Positions 10,978 through 18,503 of a stretch of DNA of 43,246 bases are shown here, one piece after another. The notes under the pieces are model-generated. The model saw nothing but the letters and a program-made list of their open reading frames with translations. It searched no databases and was not told where the DNA came from. The number at the start of each line of letters is the position of its first letter. Within the stretch, counting starts at the first letter, position 1. Both the position numbers and the translations under genes were made by a program. The DNA is from Pelagibacterales bacterium SAG-MED32 (GTDB lineage Bacteria > Pseudomonadota > Alphaproteobacteria > Pelagibacterales > AG-422-B15), in contig JACWEC010000005.1 of the NCBI GenBank assembly GCA_014653725.1, forward strand, positions 1 through 43,246, in the 5' to 3' direction.

Positions 10978-11477
10978 TATTTGATTAGGCCAACTTTGAG
11001 CCCCTCTGCTGTATATATTTCCTTACCGTCTACTAAAACGGAGCCATCACCAACACCAACAATGACGCCTCTTTTTATTATTTTCTTCATGTTGATTTTA
11101 TACTCAACAAGCTTAGACTCCTTTAATATTTCTCCACCAAATTTCACACTTGAAGAGCCTAAAGCTCTTCCTCGTCCAGGGTTACCAATCCAACCTAAAT
11201 AGAAACCTACGAGTTGCCACATTGCATCTAATCCTAGGCATCCAGGCATCACAGGGTCCATCTCAAAATGACAATCAAAAAACCAAAGATCTGGATCAAT
11301 ATCTAGCTCAGCAAGGATCTCTCCCTTTTCATATTTTCCACTGTCATCTGTGATTTTGGTAATGCGGTCAAACATTAACATTGGGGGCAAGGGAAGCCTT
11401 GCATTGCCAATCCCAAACATAGTTCCATGAGCGCATTCCAGTAATTCTTCTTTTGTAAAGCTTGATTTTTTTTCCAC
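10977..11477 (-). CDS. fabA: 3-hydroxydecanoyl-ACP dehydratase/isomerase FabA
   Basis: Dehydrates 3-hydroxydecanoyl-ACP and isomerises the trans-2 to the cis-3 bond, the branch point for anaerobic-type unsaturated fatty acids. It has 166 residues, near the family's ~171. The hot-dog active site is clear: [20 protein letters not shown] with the catalytic His, and the Asp in [15 protein letters not shown]. The start is a GTG at 11477 (read on the minus strand); the only upstream ATG nearby runs into a stop after one codon. No strong Shine-Dalgarno is visible. First gene of the fab operon, divergent from irr. Confidence 0.97.
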   Translation of the reverse strand: MEKKSSFTKEELLECAHGTMFGIGNARLPLPPMLMFDRITKITDDSGKYEKGEILAELDIDPDLWFFDCHFEMDPVMPGCLGLDAMWQLVGFYLGWIGNPGRGRALGSSSVKFGGEILKESKLVEYKINMKKIIKRGVIVGVGDGSVLVDGKEIYTAEGLKVGLIK

Positions 11478-11513
11478 TAAGGTTATTTATCTCATTGTTT
11501 TATATGAAGTTTA

Positions 11514-11548
11514 ATTAGACTAATGTATTATTATTGTAAAATACATTA
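11514..11548. promoter_or_regulatory. Overlapping dyads in the fabA/irr divergent promoter region
   Basis: The 93-base gap between fabA and irr holds two inverted repeats seen directly in the sequence. The first is an 11-base palindrome ATTAG-A-CTAAT at 11514-11524. The second has 9-base perfect arms, TAATGTATT at 11521-11529 and AATACATTA at 11540-11548, around a 10-base spacer. They overlap at 11521-11524. Neither matches the Irr box found further downstream. They are candidate operators for irr autoregulation or for fabA, but AT-rich DNA forms such dyads by chance fairly often. Confidence 0.35.
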
Positions 11549-11570
11549 AATTTTAATAAATAGTAAAATT

Positions 11571-11963
11571 ATGAATGATATTAAGCAGTTTTTAAGATCT
11601 AATGCTTTGAGACCAACAAAGCAAAGAATAGTCATAGCAGGCTACTTATTCGATGGTACCGATAAGCATGTAACTGCTGAAAGCTTGTCTACGGAGCTTG
11701 CTAAAAGAAAGCACATAATATCACTGGCCACAATTTATAATACACTTCACGATTTTTATGAAAACGGACTTTTGAAAAAACTTACTCTTAGCGCTGATAG
11801 AGTCTATTTTGATACAAACACAGATGATCATCATCATTTTTATTCTGAAAAAGAACAATTCCTAATTGATATTAATAAGAACATAAAAGTAAATGGCTTG
11901 CCTAAGACTCCAAAAAATAAAAAGATTAATAAGGTAGAAGTTATTGTTCACCTCGATAAGTAA
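11571..11963 (+). CDS. irr: Fur-family iron response regulator Irr
   Basis: Irr is the heme- and iron-status regulator that takes over much of Fur's role in alphaproteobacteria; under iron limitation it binds ICE/Irr boxes. The protein has 130 residues. A winged-helix domain has LRPTKQR near residue 13, a Fur-like recognition helix SLATIYNTLHDFYENGLL, and then the three-histidine run at 87-89 inside DTNTDDHHHF, which marks Irr rather than Fur. The C-terminus ends in a VEVIVHL strand as in Irr proteins. The N-terminal heme regulatory motif of Bradyrhizobium Irr is absent. The location beside fabA-fabB-fabI is the usual alphaproteobacterial one. A perfect Irr box lies 24 bases after its stop. 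Confidence 0.92.
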   Translation: MNDIKQFLRSNALRPTKQRIVIAGYLFDGTDKHVTAESLSTELAKRKHIISLATIYNTLHDFYENGLLKKLTLSADRVYFDTNTDDHHHFYSEKEQFLIDINKNIKVNGLPKTPKNKKINKVEVIVHLDK

Positions 11964-11981
11964 TTGATAATAGTTATCAAT
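11963..11981. promoter_or_regulatory. Perfect 8-3-8 palindrome at the irr stop codon
   Basis: ATTGATAA (11963-11970), TAG (11971-11973), TTATCAAT (11974-11981) is a perfect inverted repeat that begins in the last base of the irr stop codon. It has the same geometry as the Irr box just downstream; the two centres (11972 and 11995) are 23 bp apart. The GATAA/TTATC core resembles a Fur-type half-site pair. It could also be a weak terminator stem for irr, but the stem is AU-rich and has no T-run. Role unknown. Confidence 0.45.
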
Positions 11982-11986
11982 ATCAG

Positions 11987-12003
11987 TTTAGAATGATTCT
12001 AAA
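11987..12003. promoter_or_regulatory. Irr box (ICE-type operator) upstream of rubrerythrin
   Basis: TTTAGAA-TGA-TTCTAAA is a perfect 7-3-7 palindrome. It matches the Irr-box pattern I recall for alphaproteobacteria (TTTAGAA-like arms, 3-base spacer, TTCTAAA). It sits 4 bases before a TTGACA -35 element and just downstream of irr itself, so a site, its likely regulator and a plausible iron-protein target lie together. Binding by Irr is inferred, not shown. Abutting the -35 is compatible with repression or activation. Confidence 0.8.
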
Positions 12004-12006
12004 GTG

Positions 12007-12036
12007 TTGACAAAATTTGAATCAACCTTATATAAA
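12007..12036 (+). promoter_or_regulatory. Sigma-70-type promoter of the rubrerythrin operon
   Basis: TTGACA at 12007-12012 is a perfect -35 hexamer. TATAAA at 12031-12036 (18-base spacing) or TTATAT at 12029-12034 (16-base spacing) would serve as -10. Transcription would begin near 12043, about 30 bases before the ATG at 12075, with GAGGAAG at 12063-12069 as the ribosome-binding site. Confidence 0.75.
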
Positions 12037-12074
12037 AAACTAATTGTTAATTAATTATTGTTGAGGAAGAAAAC

Positions 12075-12494
12075 ATGACTGAATTAAAAGAAAGTAAAAC
12101 ACTTGATAATTTGAAAGCAGCATTCGCTGGTGAAAGTCAAGCAAACAGAAGATATTTATATTTTGCTCAAAAGGCAGATGTAGAAGGCCACAATGATGTA
12201 GCTGCAGTATTTAGATCTACTGCCGAAGGTGAAACTGGCCATGCTCATGGTCATTTAGAATTCATGGAAGAAGTTGGTGATCCAGCGACTGGTGAACCAA
12301 TTGGATCAACAGAAGATAATCTAAAAGCTGCAATAGCAGGTGAAACGCATGAGTACACAGATATGTATCCTGGTATGGCAAAGACAGCACGTGAAGAAGG
12401 TTTTGATGAAATTGCTGACTGGTTTGAAACATTAGCAAAAGCTGAAAAATCTCACGCAGGTAAATTCCAAAAAACACTAGATTCAATCGATTAA
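12075..12494 (+). CDS. Rubrerythrin (short form, no rubredoxin domain)
   Basis: Diiron protein of the rubrerythrin family, usually a peroxide-scavenging peroxidase, acting in the cytoplasm. The 139-residue product is one four-helix bundle with the full set of candidate iron ligands: Glu20, Glu53/His56 (ExxH), Glu90/Glu93, Glu124/His127 (ExxH). The helices are internally similar ([15 protein letters not shown] versus [15 protein letters not shown]). It has no C-terminal rubredoxin domain and no cysteine, so electrons must come from another protein; the Fe-S protein encoded next is an obvious candidate donor (inference). A strong promoter with an Irr box precedes it. A stable hairpin at 12493-12528 follows. 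Confidence 0.95.
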   Translation: MTELKESKTLDNLKAAFAGESQANRRYLYFAQKADVEGHNDVAAVFRSTAEGETGHAHGHLEFMEEVGDPATGEPIGSTEDNLKAAIAGETHEYTDMYPGMAKTAREEGFDEIADWFETLAKAEKSHAGKFQKTLDSID

Positions 12495-12528
12495 GTTATT
12501 TGGGGCTGTTATAAACAGCCCCTAACTT
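12493..12528 (+). terminator. Strong hairpin between the rubrerythrin and Fe-S protein genes
   Basis: GGGGCTGTT (12502-12510), loop ATA, AACAGCCCC (12514-12522) forms a perfect 9-bp stem. An outer AAGTTA/TAACTT stem (12493-12498 with 12523-12528) lies across a TTT bulge. No T-run follows, so it is not a classical intrinsic terminator. It starts at the rubrerythrin stop and ends 5 bases before the next ATG at 12534, covering the place where a ribosome-binding site would be. It may act as a partial terminator, a 3'-end stabiliser or a block on downstream translation. Confidence 0.6.
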
Positions 12529-12533
12529 AAACA

Positions 12534-13874
12534 ATGGATTATAAAAAAGAAGGAAGTCTCGCCGCACCTACTAGGGATCTAGTAGATTGGAATTCTGAAA
12601 GCTACACCAACGAAGAAGAGTTAAACGCCGAGATGAAAAGGCAGTTTGAGGTTTGTCATAGTTGTAGAAGATGTTTTAATCTCTGTGATAGCTTTCCGAC
12701 GTTATTTGATTTGATTGATGACTCTCCAAATGAATCAGTTGATGATCTCACCAAGAAAGATTTCGAAGACATTACTGACAAATGTACACTTTGTGATATG
12801 TGCTTCATGACTAAATGTCCATATGTTCCACCACATGAGTTTAACATTGATTTCCCTCACCTTATGTTGCGTTATAGAACTTTTCAGGATAAGCAGAATA
12901 AGTTGCCAAAAATTCCTAAAGAGTTGGCTAAAATAGATCGCAACGCTAATCTAGCCAAAATTTCTCCCACTCTTGCAAACTGGAGTTCTGATAAAAAAAA
13001 TAGTCTAACACGGCGCCCACTTGAGATGATAAGTGGCATTGATAAAGACGCTGAGTTACCTAAGTTCGAAAAAAAGACATTCCACGAATTATCAGAGAAA
13101 ATTGATATTAAAGTAAACGCAAGTGCACCTGCTTTTGGAAGAAAAGTTGCAATTTACTCAACGTGCTATGTAAATTTCAATAATTCAAAGGTTGGAATCG
13201 CTGCTCAAAAAGTACTAAACCATAATGGTGTTGAAACTATCTCTTCATATCCCGGATGCTGCGGCATGCCACATTTAGAGCAAGCTCAGCATGAAAAGGT
13301 TATTAAACAATCTGAAATCGTGTCTAAAGAACTTTGTAGTTTGATAGATCAAGGGTATCAAATTGTCACTTTAACCGCGAGTTGTGGGCTGATGCTCAAA
13401 TTTGAATGGCCACTTCTCAATCCTAATAACGAAAATGTAAAAAAACTCTCAAAAAATGTTTTTGATATTGATGAATTCATTGTTGATATAAGTAAAAAAG
13501 AGGGGTTAGTTGAAGGTCTTAATTCTCTTGATGGAGGAGTGACTGTTCACAATGCGTGTCACGCAAGAGCTCAGAACATGGGTAATAAAGCTATGGAGAT
13601 GTTAAAGAAATTACCTGATACAAAAGTTGATGTTGTAGAAAAGTGCGCAGGGCATGGAGGAACTTTTGGAGTTATGAAGAAAACTCGAAAGTCCGCAAAT
13701 AAGTACGGCAAAGCAACAGCTAGACAAATTAAAAATAAGAAAAATAAGTTAATGGTTTCAGATTGCCCACTTGCTTGCAAGCACCTTAATGAGTTTTTAA
13801 ACGAAGACAAAGACTCTAATTATATTTCAATGCATCCAATAGAAGTAGTAGCTCAAGCGTATAATCTCTCTTGA
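12534..13874 (+). CDS. Heterodisulfide reductase/GlpC-like Fe-S protein of the rubrerythrin-DUF3501 operon
   Basis: A 446-residue protein related to GlpC/GlcF/HdrD iron-sulfur subunits. Two ferredoxin-type cluster motifs are visible: Cys41-44-47-51 (CHSCRRCFNLC) and Cys84-87-90-95 (CTLCDMCFMTKCP). Two CCG-type cysteine domains follow: YSTCYVNF with YPGCCGMPH, and HNACHARAQNMG with a diverged EKCAGHGGTFG where the second Cys-Cys pair is lost. This suggests two [4Fe-4S] clusters relaying electrons to a CCG-bound site. There are no membrane segments. It lies 39 bases after rubrerythrin and 31 before a DUF3501 gene, a trio that I recall as recurrent in Proteobacteria. Its substrate is unknown; electron supply to the rubrerythrin is an inference. 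The hairpin before its ATG leaves no clear ribosome-binding site. Confidence 0.88.
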   Translation: MDYKKEGSLAAPTRDLVDWNSESYTNEEELNAEMKRQFEVCHSCRRCFNLCDSFPTLFDLIDDSPNESVDDLTKKDFEDITDKCTLCDMCFMTKCPYVPPHEFNIDFPHLMLRYRTFQDKQNKLPKIPKELAKIDRNANLAKISPTLANWSSDKKNSLTRRPLEMISGIDKDAELPKFEKKTFHELSEKIDIKVNASAPAFGRKVAIYSTCYVNFNNSKVGIAAQKVLNHNGVETISSYPGCCGMPHLEQAQHEKVIKQSEIVSKELCSLIDQGYQIVTLTASCGLMLKFEWPLLNPNNENVKKLSKNVFDIDEFIVDISKKEGLVEGLNSLDGGVTVHNACHARAQNMGNKAMEMLKKLPDTKVDVVEKCAGHGGTFGVMKKTRKSANKYGKATARQIKNKKNKLMVSDCPLACKHLNEFLNEDKDSNYISMHPIEVVAQAYNLS

Positions 13875-13905
13875 TTTTGTTAAGTTAGACACTACATAAA
13901 TCTTT

Positions 13906-14499
13906 ATGACTATAGAAAATAGAAAAATTGAATCCTCTGATCTGCTTGAATATAGCGCTTATGCGAAAGAAAGAAGAAGTATAAGAAAAGAGGTAGTTCA
14001 GATGAAAAAAAATAGGAGAGTGGAACTCGGACCACATTCTACGTTTTATTTCGAAAACTTCTTTACTATGAAAGCTCAAATTCAAGAGATGCTTTACATA
14101 GAAAAGGGTGGCGATGAACAACTCAAAGATGAGTTAGAGGCTTATAATCCTCTTGTACCACAAGGCTCAGAACTTGTAGCAACTTTTATGTTTGAAATTG
14201 ATAATCCAAACACAAGAAAAAAAGTTTTATCGTCCTTAGGAAATGTTGAGAATAAATTATTCATAAGTATTAACGGGACAAAGCTATACGCGACACCTGA
14301 AGAAGATGTAGATCGTACAGATAACTCAGGAAAAACTTCATCTGTTCATTTTATTCATTTTAAATTTAGTGATAAGCAAGTTGAGGAATTTAAAAACTTA
14401 AGCAGCAGAATTGAGATTGGCACAGACCACGATAACTATCTTCATAGTACTGTGCTTTCTAAAGAAGTGAAAGAAGCCCTGGCAAAAGATTTTAAGTAA
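13906..14499 (+). CDS. DUF3501 family protein
   Basis: A 197-residue soluble protein that I recognise as DUF3501 from its opening (ESSDLLEYSAYAKERRSIR), the central VELGPHSTFYFENFFTMKAQIQEML segment (cited by its ends VELGPHSTFYFEN and QIQEML), and its place after the Fe-S oxidoreductase. The family has no established function. The sequence has no cysteines, signal peptide or membrane segment; the N-terminal 45 residues are strongly basic. It is the last gene of the rubrerythrin operon and converges on dut with only 3 bases between the stops. Confidence 0.82.
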   Translation: MTIENRKIESSDLLEYSAYAKERRSIRKEVVQMKKNRRVELGPHSTFYFENFFTMKAQIQEMLYIEKGGDEQLKDELEAYNPLVPQGSELVATFMFEIDNPNTRKKVLSSLGNVENKLFISINGTKLYATPEEDVDRTDNSGKTSSVHFIHFKFSDKQVEEFKNLSSRIEIGTDHDNYLHSTVLSKEVKEALAKDFK

Positions 14500-14502
14500 T
14501 TC

Positions 14503-14958
14503 TTATTTACCAGTAGATCCAAATCCACCTTGACCTCGATTAGTCTCATCTAAATTGTCAACTTCTTTAAATTCTACTTTAGTGACATTTGAGAAAACCA
14601 TTTGAGCAATTCTTTCTAGAGGACGAACAATAAATTTTTCTTTACTTAAATTTATTAGTATTACTTTTATTTCTCCTCTGTAATCACTATCAATGGTACC
14701 TGGTGTATTCAAAACAGTTATTCCGTGTTTAAAAGCAAGGCCAGACCTTGGTCTTACCTGGGCTTCCATGCCTGTCGGCATTGAAATTGAAATTCCACAT
14801 GCAATTATTTCTTTTTCCCATGGGGGAATTGTAATATCACTTTTTATTGAGGCACATAAATCAACTCCTGAAGCTTCTTTTGACTGATACTTAGGCAATT
14901 CAAAGTCTTCAATATCAGATATTTTTTTAATGAATATAGAATTTTTTTTAGTGGACAA
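14503..14958 (-). CDS. dut: Deoxyuridine 5'-triphosphate nucleotidohydrolase (dUTPase)
   Basis: Hydrolyses dUTP to dUMP, keeping uracil out of DNA and supplying dTMP synthesis. The 151-residue trimeric-type enzyme has all five motifs: ASGVDLCA, RPRSGLAFKHGI, GTIDSDYRGEIKVILIN with the catalytic Asp, ERIAQMVF, and the C-terminal lid RGQGGFGSTGK. It starts 4 bases after the coaBC stop on the same strand, so it is the last gene of a ubiE-ubiB-coaBC-dut run. Confidence 0.97.
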   Translation of the reverse strand: MSTKKNSIFIKKISDIEDFELPKYQSKEASGVDLCASIKSDITIPPWEKEIIACGISISMPTGMEAQVRPRSGLAFKHGITVLNTPGTIDSDYRGEIKVILINLSKEKFIVRPLERIAQMVFSNVTKVEFKEVDNLDETNRGQGGFGSTGK

Positions 14959-14962
14959 GCTT

Positions 14963-16162
14963 CTAACTTTTTAGATGCTGAACTATCTTATGAGATAATT
15001 TCTCAGCAACTTCCTCTTTTCGCATCTGTTTCCAGTTTTCGGTTTCAGATTTAGAAATAAAATGAATCTCATTTGTATCTTTACCAATAACTTGTCCGTT
15101 TGAAACATTATTACCGAGAATCCAATCACAGCCCTTTTTTTCCAATTTAATTTTTGAATTTTCCTCTAGTTTCTCAGTTTCAGCTGCAAAGCCAACTACA
15201 AGGCCTGGTCTCTTATCATTACGTTTACTTAATCTAGATAAAATATCTGGATTCTCTTCTAATGTGATGTCTAGCCTTGAACCGTTTTTCTTAATTTTGG
15301 TTTCACTTTGTTTCATAACTTTATAATCAGCAACTGCAGCAGCACAGATAGCAATATTTACAGGTAACGCTTTATCGCATTCGAGCATCATTTCATCAGC
15401 CGATGACACATGAACAACCTTATCGACATTGGGATTAGGTAATTTAGTTGGTCCAGAGATTAAAGTTGTGTAAGCACCCAATGATGATAATTTTTCTGCG
15501 ATTGTGAAGCCCTGCTTCCCAGAAGATTCGTTGGAAATAAATCTTACAGGGTCTATCATTTCTTTTGTTGGCCCAGATGTAACAAGAGCTGAGAAATCTC
15601 TAAGTGGTTTGAAATCTAAACTATTAATAAAATCATTTGTATATTTTATAATTTCACTCGGTTCACTCATCCGGCCTTCCCCATATTCCCCGCAAGCCAT
15701 TTCACCATTTTCTGGTCCAACAAATTTTATGCCATCATTTCTAAGAGTTTGAATATTCCTTTGTGTTGCATTGTTAAGCCACATTCTTACATTCATTGCT
15801 GGCGCAACAATTATGGGTTTATTTGTAGCCACCAAAACAGTTGATGCTAAATCGTCTGTATTCCCATACGCAATTTTGGACATGATGTTTGCTGTTGCAG
15901 GCGCAACAAGAATGACGTCAGCTTGTCTGGAAAGTTGTATATGACCCATTTCATGTTCATCAGTTAAGTTGAATAGATCTGTATAAACCTTATTTTCTGA
16001 TAAGCTCTCAATGGATAAGGGTGTTACAAATTCTGAACCTGATTTTGTTAGAATACAAGTAACATCAATGTTATTGGCTTTAAGACCCCTTATTATTTCA
16101 AGCGATTTATAAGCGGCAATACCACCGGTAATGATTAACAATACCTTTTTTGATTTATTCAT
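14963..16162 (-). CDS. coaBC: Bifunctional phosphopantothenoylcysteine decarboxylase/phosphopantothenate-cysteine ligase
   Basis: Performs two successive steps of coenzyme A synthesis: CoaB joins cysteine to 4'-phosphopantothenate and CoaC decarboxylates the product with FMN. The 399-residue fusion has the CoaC flavoprotein domain first (GGIAAYKSLEIIRGL; APATANIMSKIAYG; PAMNVRMW; the substrate-clamp Cys in GEMACGEYGEGRM), then the CoaB domain from about residue 185 (VTSGPTKEMIDPVRFISN; AAVADYK with the conserved Lys). The length is normal. The dut-coaBC pairing is common in Proteobacteria. Confidence 0.97.
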   Translation of the reverse strand: MNKSKKVLLIITGGIAAYKSLEIIRGLKANNIDVTCILTKSGSEFVTPLSIESLSENKVYTDLFNLTDEHEMGHIQLSRQADVILVAPATANIMSKIAYGNTDDLASTVLVATNKPIIVAPAMNVRMWLNNATQRNIQTLRNDGIKFVGPENGEMACGEYGEGRMSEPSEIIKYTNDFINSLDFKPLRDFSALVTSGPTKEMIDPVRFISNESSGKQGFTIAEKLSSLGAYTTLISGPTKLPNPNVDKVVHVSSADEMMLECDKALPVNIAICAAAVADYKVMKQSETKIKKNGSRLDITLEENPDILSRLSKRNDKRPGLVVGFAAETEKLEENSKIKLEKKGCDWILGNNVSNGQVIGKDTNEIHFISKSETENWKQMRKEEVAEKLSHKIVQHLKS

Positions 16163-16222
16163 TCCGTAGAGTTATACTTTTTTATTTATCTTGAAAAGAA
16201 AATACAATTATAAAAAAGTATT

Positions 16223-17758
16223 CTATATCAATGATATAATTAAAGCCAAGCTTGAAATTAAGACCATTCCGCCAATTATAAAGTACTTTCTATTAGTCTT
16301 TTGGGGTGTATTATCTGAATTGCCTTCAGTGATGATATTAAAAGCTTGATCGGCTCTTGAGATAAAATCAGGAATATCAGGCATTTTACGAGCAATACTT
16401 TGAAGAGTTTCCTGTGTTTGTTTTAATCTATTTTTTATTCCCAGTTCATCTTTAAGCCAAGTTTCTATTTCAGGTTTAGAAACTTCCCAGAAATTTATTT
16501 CAGGATCCAGTTTTCTTGCTACGCCCTCAACAGTAATCATAGTTTTTTGCAACAAAAGAAGTTGAGGTTGTAAAAACATATTAAATTGTTCTGTTATATC
16601 AAAAAGTTGAATTAATACATTGCCCATAGAAATATTTTTTGCTTTTTGATTAATTATAGGCTCGCCAATTGACCTCAAAGCTTGTGAAAAGTCTTCAGTA
16701 GATTGACTTTTATCAATTAGTCCAGCTTCTTGATGAATTTTAGCTATCAAATAATAATCTTGCTTTATAAATCCGTAAATAATTTCTGCTAGGTAAGATC
16801 TATTCTTCTTATCAAGCCTTCCCATAATTCCAAAGTCAACTGCAAGTAAATTTCCATTTTTATTTAAAAATAAATTACCTTGATGAAGATCTGCATGGAA
16901 ATAGCCGTCTCTGATCGACTGTCTTAAAAAATTTACTATTAAATTTTCAGCTGATTTTTTGATATCATAATTATTTTCATTAAGTTTTTCGATTTTATCT
17001 GCTGGGATTCCATTAATTTTCTCCATGGTAAGTATTTTTTGAGTAATTTTTTCCCAATAAACTAGTGGGACATAAAAACTCCCGTCTAATTGAGTATTTT
17101 CTCTAAGTTCTGATGCAGCTGCTGCCTCATATCTCAAGTCCAGTTCAAACTTAATCACTTCTTTTGCTTTTTTGATAATTGAATTAGGCCTTAACCTCTC
17201 AAATTCCTTAAAATTCTCCATGAAAGAAGTCAGCCATTCTAGGCGTGACATTTCTTGTTCTATGATTTTTTCAATTTGAGGTCTGAGTATTTTAACCGCT
17301 ACTTCAGTTTCAATCCCATTATTATTTATTTTTGCAAAGTGAACTTGAGCTATAGATGCCGCAGCAATTGGTTCACTAAAATCAGTAAATACCCTATCTA
17401 TAGTTGTTCCGAACTCACTTTCTACAATTTTAATTGCAATATCTTTAGAAAAAGGCGGTAAATTATCTCTTAAAATAGATAAGTCATCCGCAATAGTATT
17501 TCCAACAATATCTGGCCGTGTTGAAATTAGCTGGCCCAATTTGACGAAAGAGGGGCCTAGCTCATTTAATGCTTTAGCAACCCTAACTCCGTCTGAGTCA
17601 TTCATTAGTTCTTTATTTTTAGAAACTCCTATAGATAAAAGTTGAGTGATTATTGTGTAAATAATTCTGTATCTCACATTTTGACCTATTAGTCGTAATA
17701 TGTCGTGTGCTTTAAATATTCTGATTATCTTTAATAGAAAAAAAAAATTATTTATCAT
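16223..17758 (-). CDS. ubiB: Ubiquinone biosynthesis regulatory protein kinase-like UbiB
   Basis: Atypical ABC1/ADCK-family kinase-like ATPase needed for ubiquinone synthesis, at the inner membrane. The 511-residue protein has the family KxGQ motif (FVKLGQLISTRPDIVG) near residue 75, the Ala-rich loop PIAAASIAQVHFA, a catalytic-loop region with FHADLHQGNLF, and DFGIMG as the metal-binding motif. A single hydrophobic segment (GGMVLISSLALIISLI) ends the protein, where E. coli UbiB has two. Its ATG overlaps the ubiE stop by 4 bases. The N-terminal coding stretch contains an intact in-frame run of ten T (A on the plus strand, 17738-17747). Confidence 0.95.
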   Translation of the reverse strand: MINNFFFLLKIIRIFKAHDILRLIGQNVRYRIIYTIITQLLSIGVSKNKELMNDSDGVRVAKALNELGPSFVKLGQLISTRPDIVGNTIADDLSILRDNLPPFSKDIAIKIVESEFGTTIDRVFTDFSEPIAAASIAQVHFAKINNNGIETEVAVKILRPQIEKIIEQEMSRLEWLTSFMENFKEFERLRPNSIIKKAKEVIKFELDLRYEAAAASELRENTQLDGSFYVPLVYWEKITQKILTMEKINGIPADKIEKLNENNYDIKKSAENLIVNFLRQSIRDGYFHADLHQGNLFLNKNGNLLAVDFGIMGRLDKKNRSYLAEIIYGFIKQDYYLIAKIHQEAGLIDKSQSTEDFSQALRSIGEPIINQKAKNISMGNVLIQLFDITEQFNMFLQPQLLLLQKTMITVEGVARKLDPEINFWEVSKPEIETWLKDELGIKNRLKQTQETLQSIARKMPDIPDFISRADQAFNIITEGNSDNTPQKTNRKYFIIGGMVLISSLALIISLI

Positions 17759-18438
17759 AATTCTTTCTTTTCTGCTGAATGCATCGCAACTACTCCATTA
17801 AAAAGATTGCGGTAGTCAACTGTTACAAAATCTGAACTTTTAATTATTTCTAGAAACTCTTCTTGTGATGGGAATTCTCTAATTGTTCTAGTTAAATATT
17901 TATAAGGCTCTTCATCGCCAACAATAACTTTTCCAAATATCGGAATTAATGAAGAATATAAGTTGTATACCTTAGATAACGATTCATTTTTAACCTTAGA
18001 AAATTCAAGACATAGAAATCTACCGCCAGGTTTCAAAACTCTTTTTGCTTCCTGCAAGGATTTTTTAAGATCACTAAAATTTCTAACACCAAAAGAAACT
18101 AAATAAGCATCAAAAGTATTATCTTCAAAAGGCAGTTGCTCAGCTGGTGCGACTACCCACTCAATATCATTTGAATACTGCTTTATTCTTTTTCCTACTT
18201 CAACCATATTCTCATTCGGATCACAGACTATAGCCTTACCTTTTCCATTAACTCTTTTAAGGAAGCGCCTTGAAATATCTCCTGTGCCACCAGCGACATC
18301 AATTATTTTCATTTCTTCATGAGGTGAAAGCCAATCAATCATTAATTCTTTCCAATACCTATGAACACCCATAGACATTACATCGTTCATAATATCGTAT
18401 TTACTCGCAACTGAATTAAAGACTTCTTTTGTTTCCAT
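17755..18438 (-). CDS. ubiE: Ubiquinone/menaquinone biosynthesis C-methyltransferase UbiE
   Basis: SAM-dependent C-methyltransferase of ubiquinone synthesis (COQ5 family). It has 227 residues. The UbiE N-terminal signature is present (FNSVASKYDIMNDVMSMGVH), then the SAM-binding motif I IDVAGGTGDISRRF, motif II LPFEDNTFDAYLVSFGVRN, and a late RVLKPGGRFLCLEFSKV segment. It is slightly short at the N-terminus compared with enteric UbiE but complete. First gene of the minus-strand ubiE-ubiB-coaBC-dut run, divergent from mutM across 65 bases of AT-rich DNA. Confidence 0.96.
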   Translation of the reverse strand: METKEVFNSVASKYDIMNDVMSMGVHRYWKELMIDWLSPHEEMKIIDVAGGTGDISRRFLKRVNGKGKAIVCDPNENMVEVGKRIKQYSNDIEWVVAPAEQLPFEDNTFDAYLVSFGVRNFSDLKKSLQEAKRVLKPGGRFLCLEFSKVKNESLSKVYNLYSSLIPIFGKVIVGDEEPYKYLTRTIREFPSQEEFLEIIKSSDFVTVDYRNLFNGVVAMHSAEKKEL

Positions 18439-18503
18439 CTAATAAATATTTGATAAGTTAAGTATCTTTTATTTTATAACTAATAATTAATATATAAAAA
18501 TAT

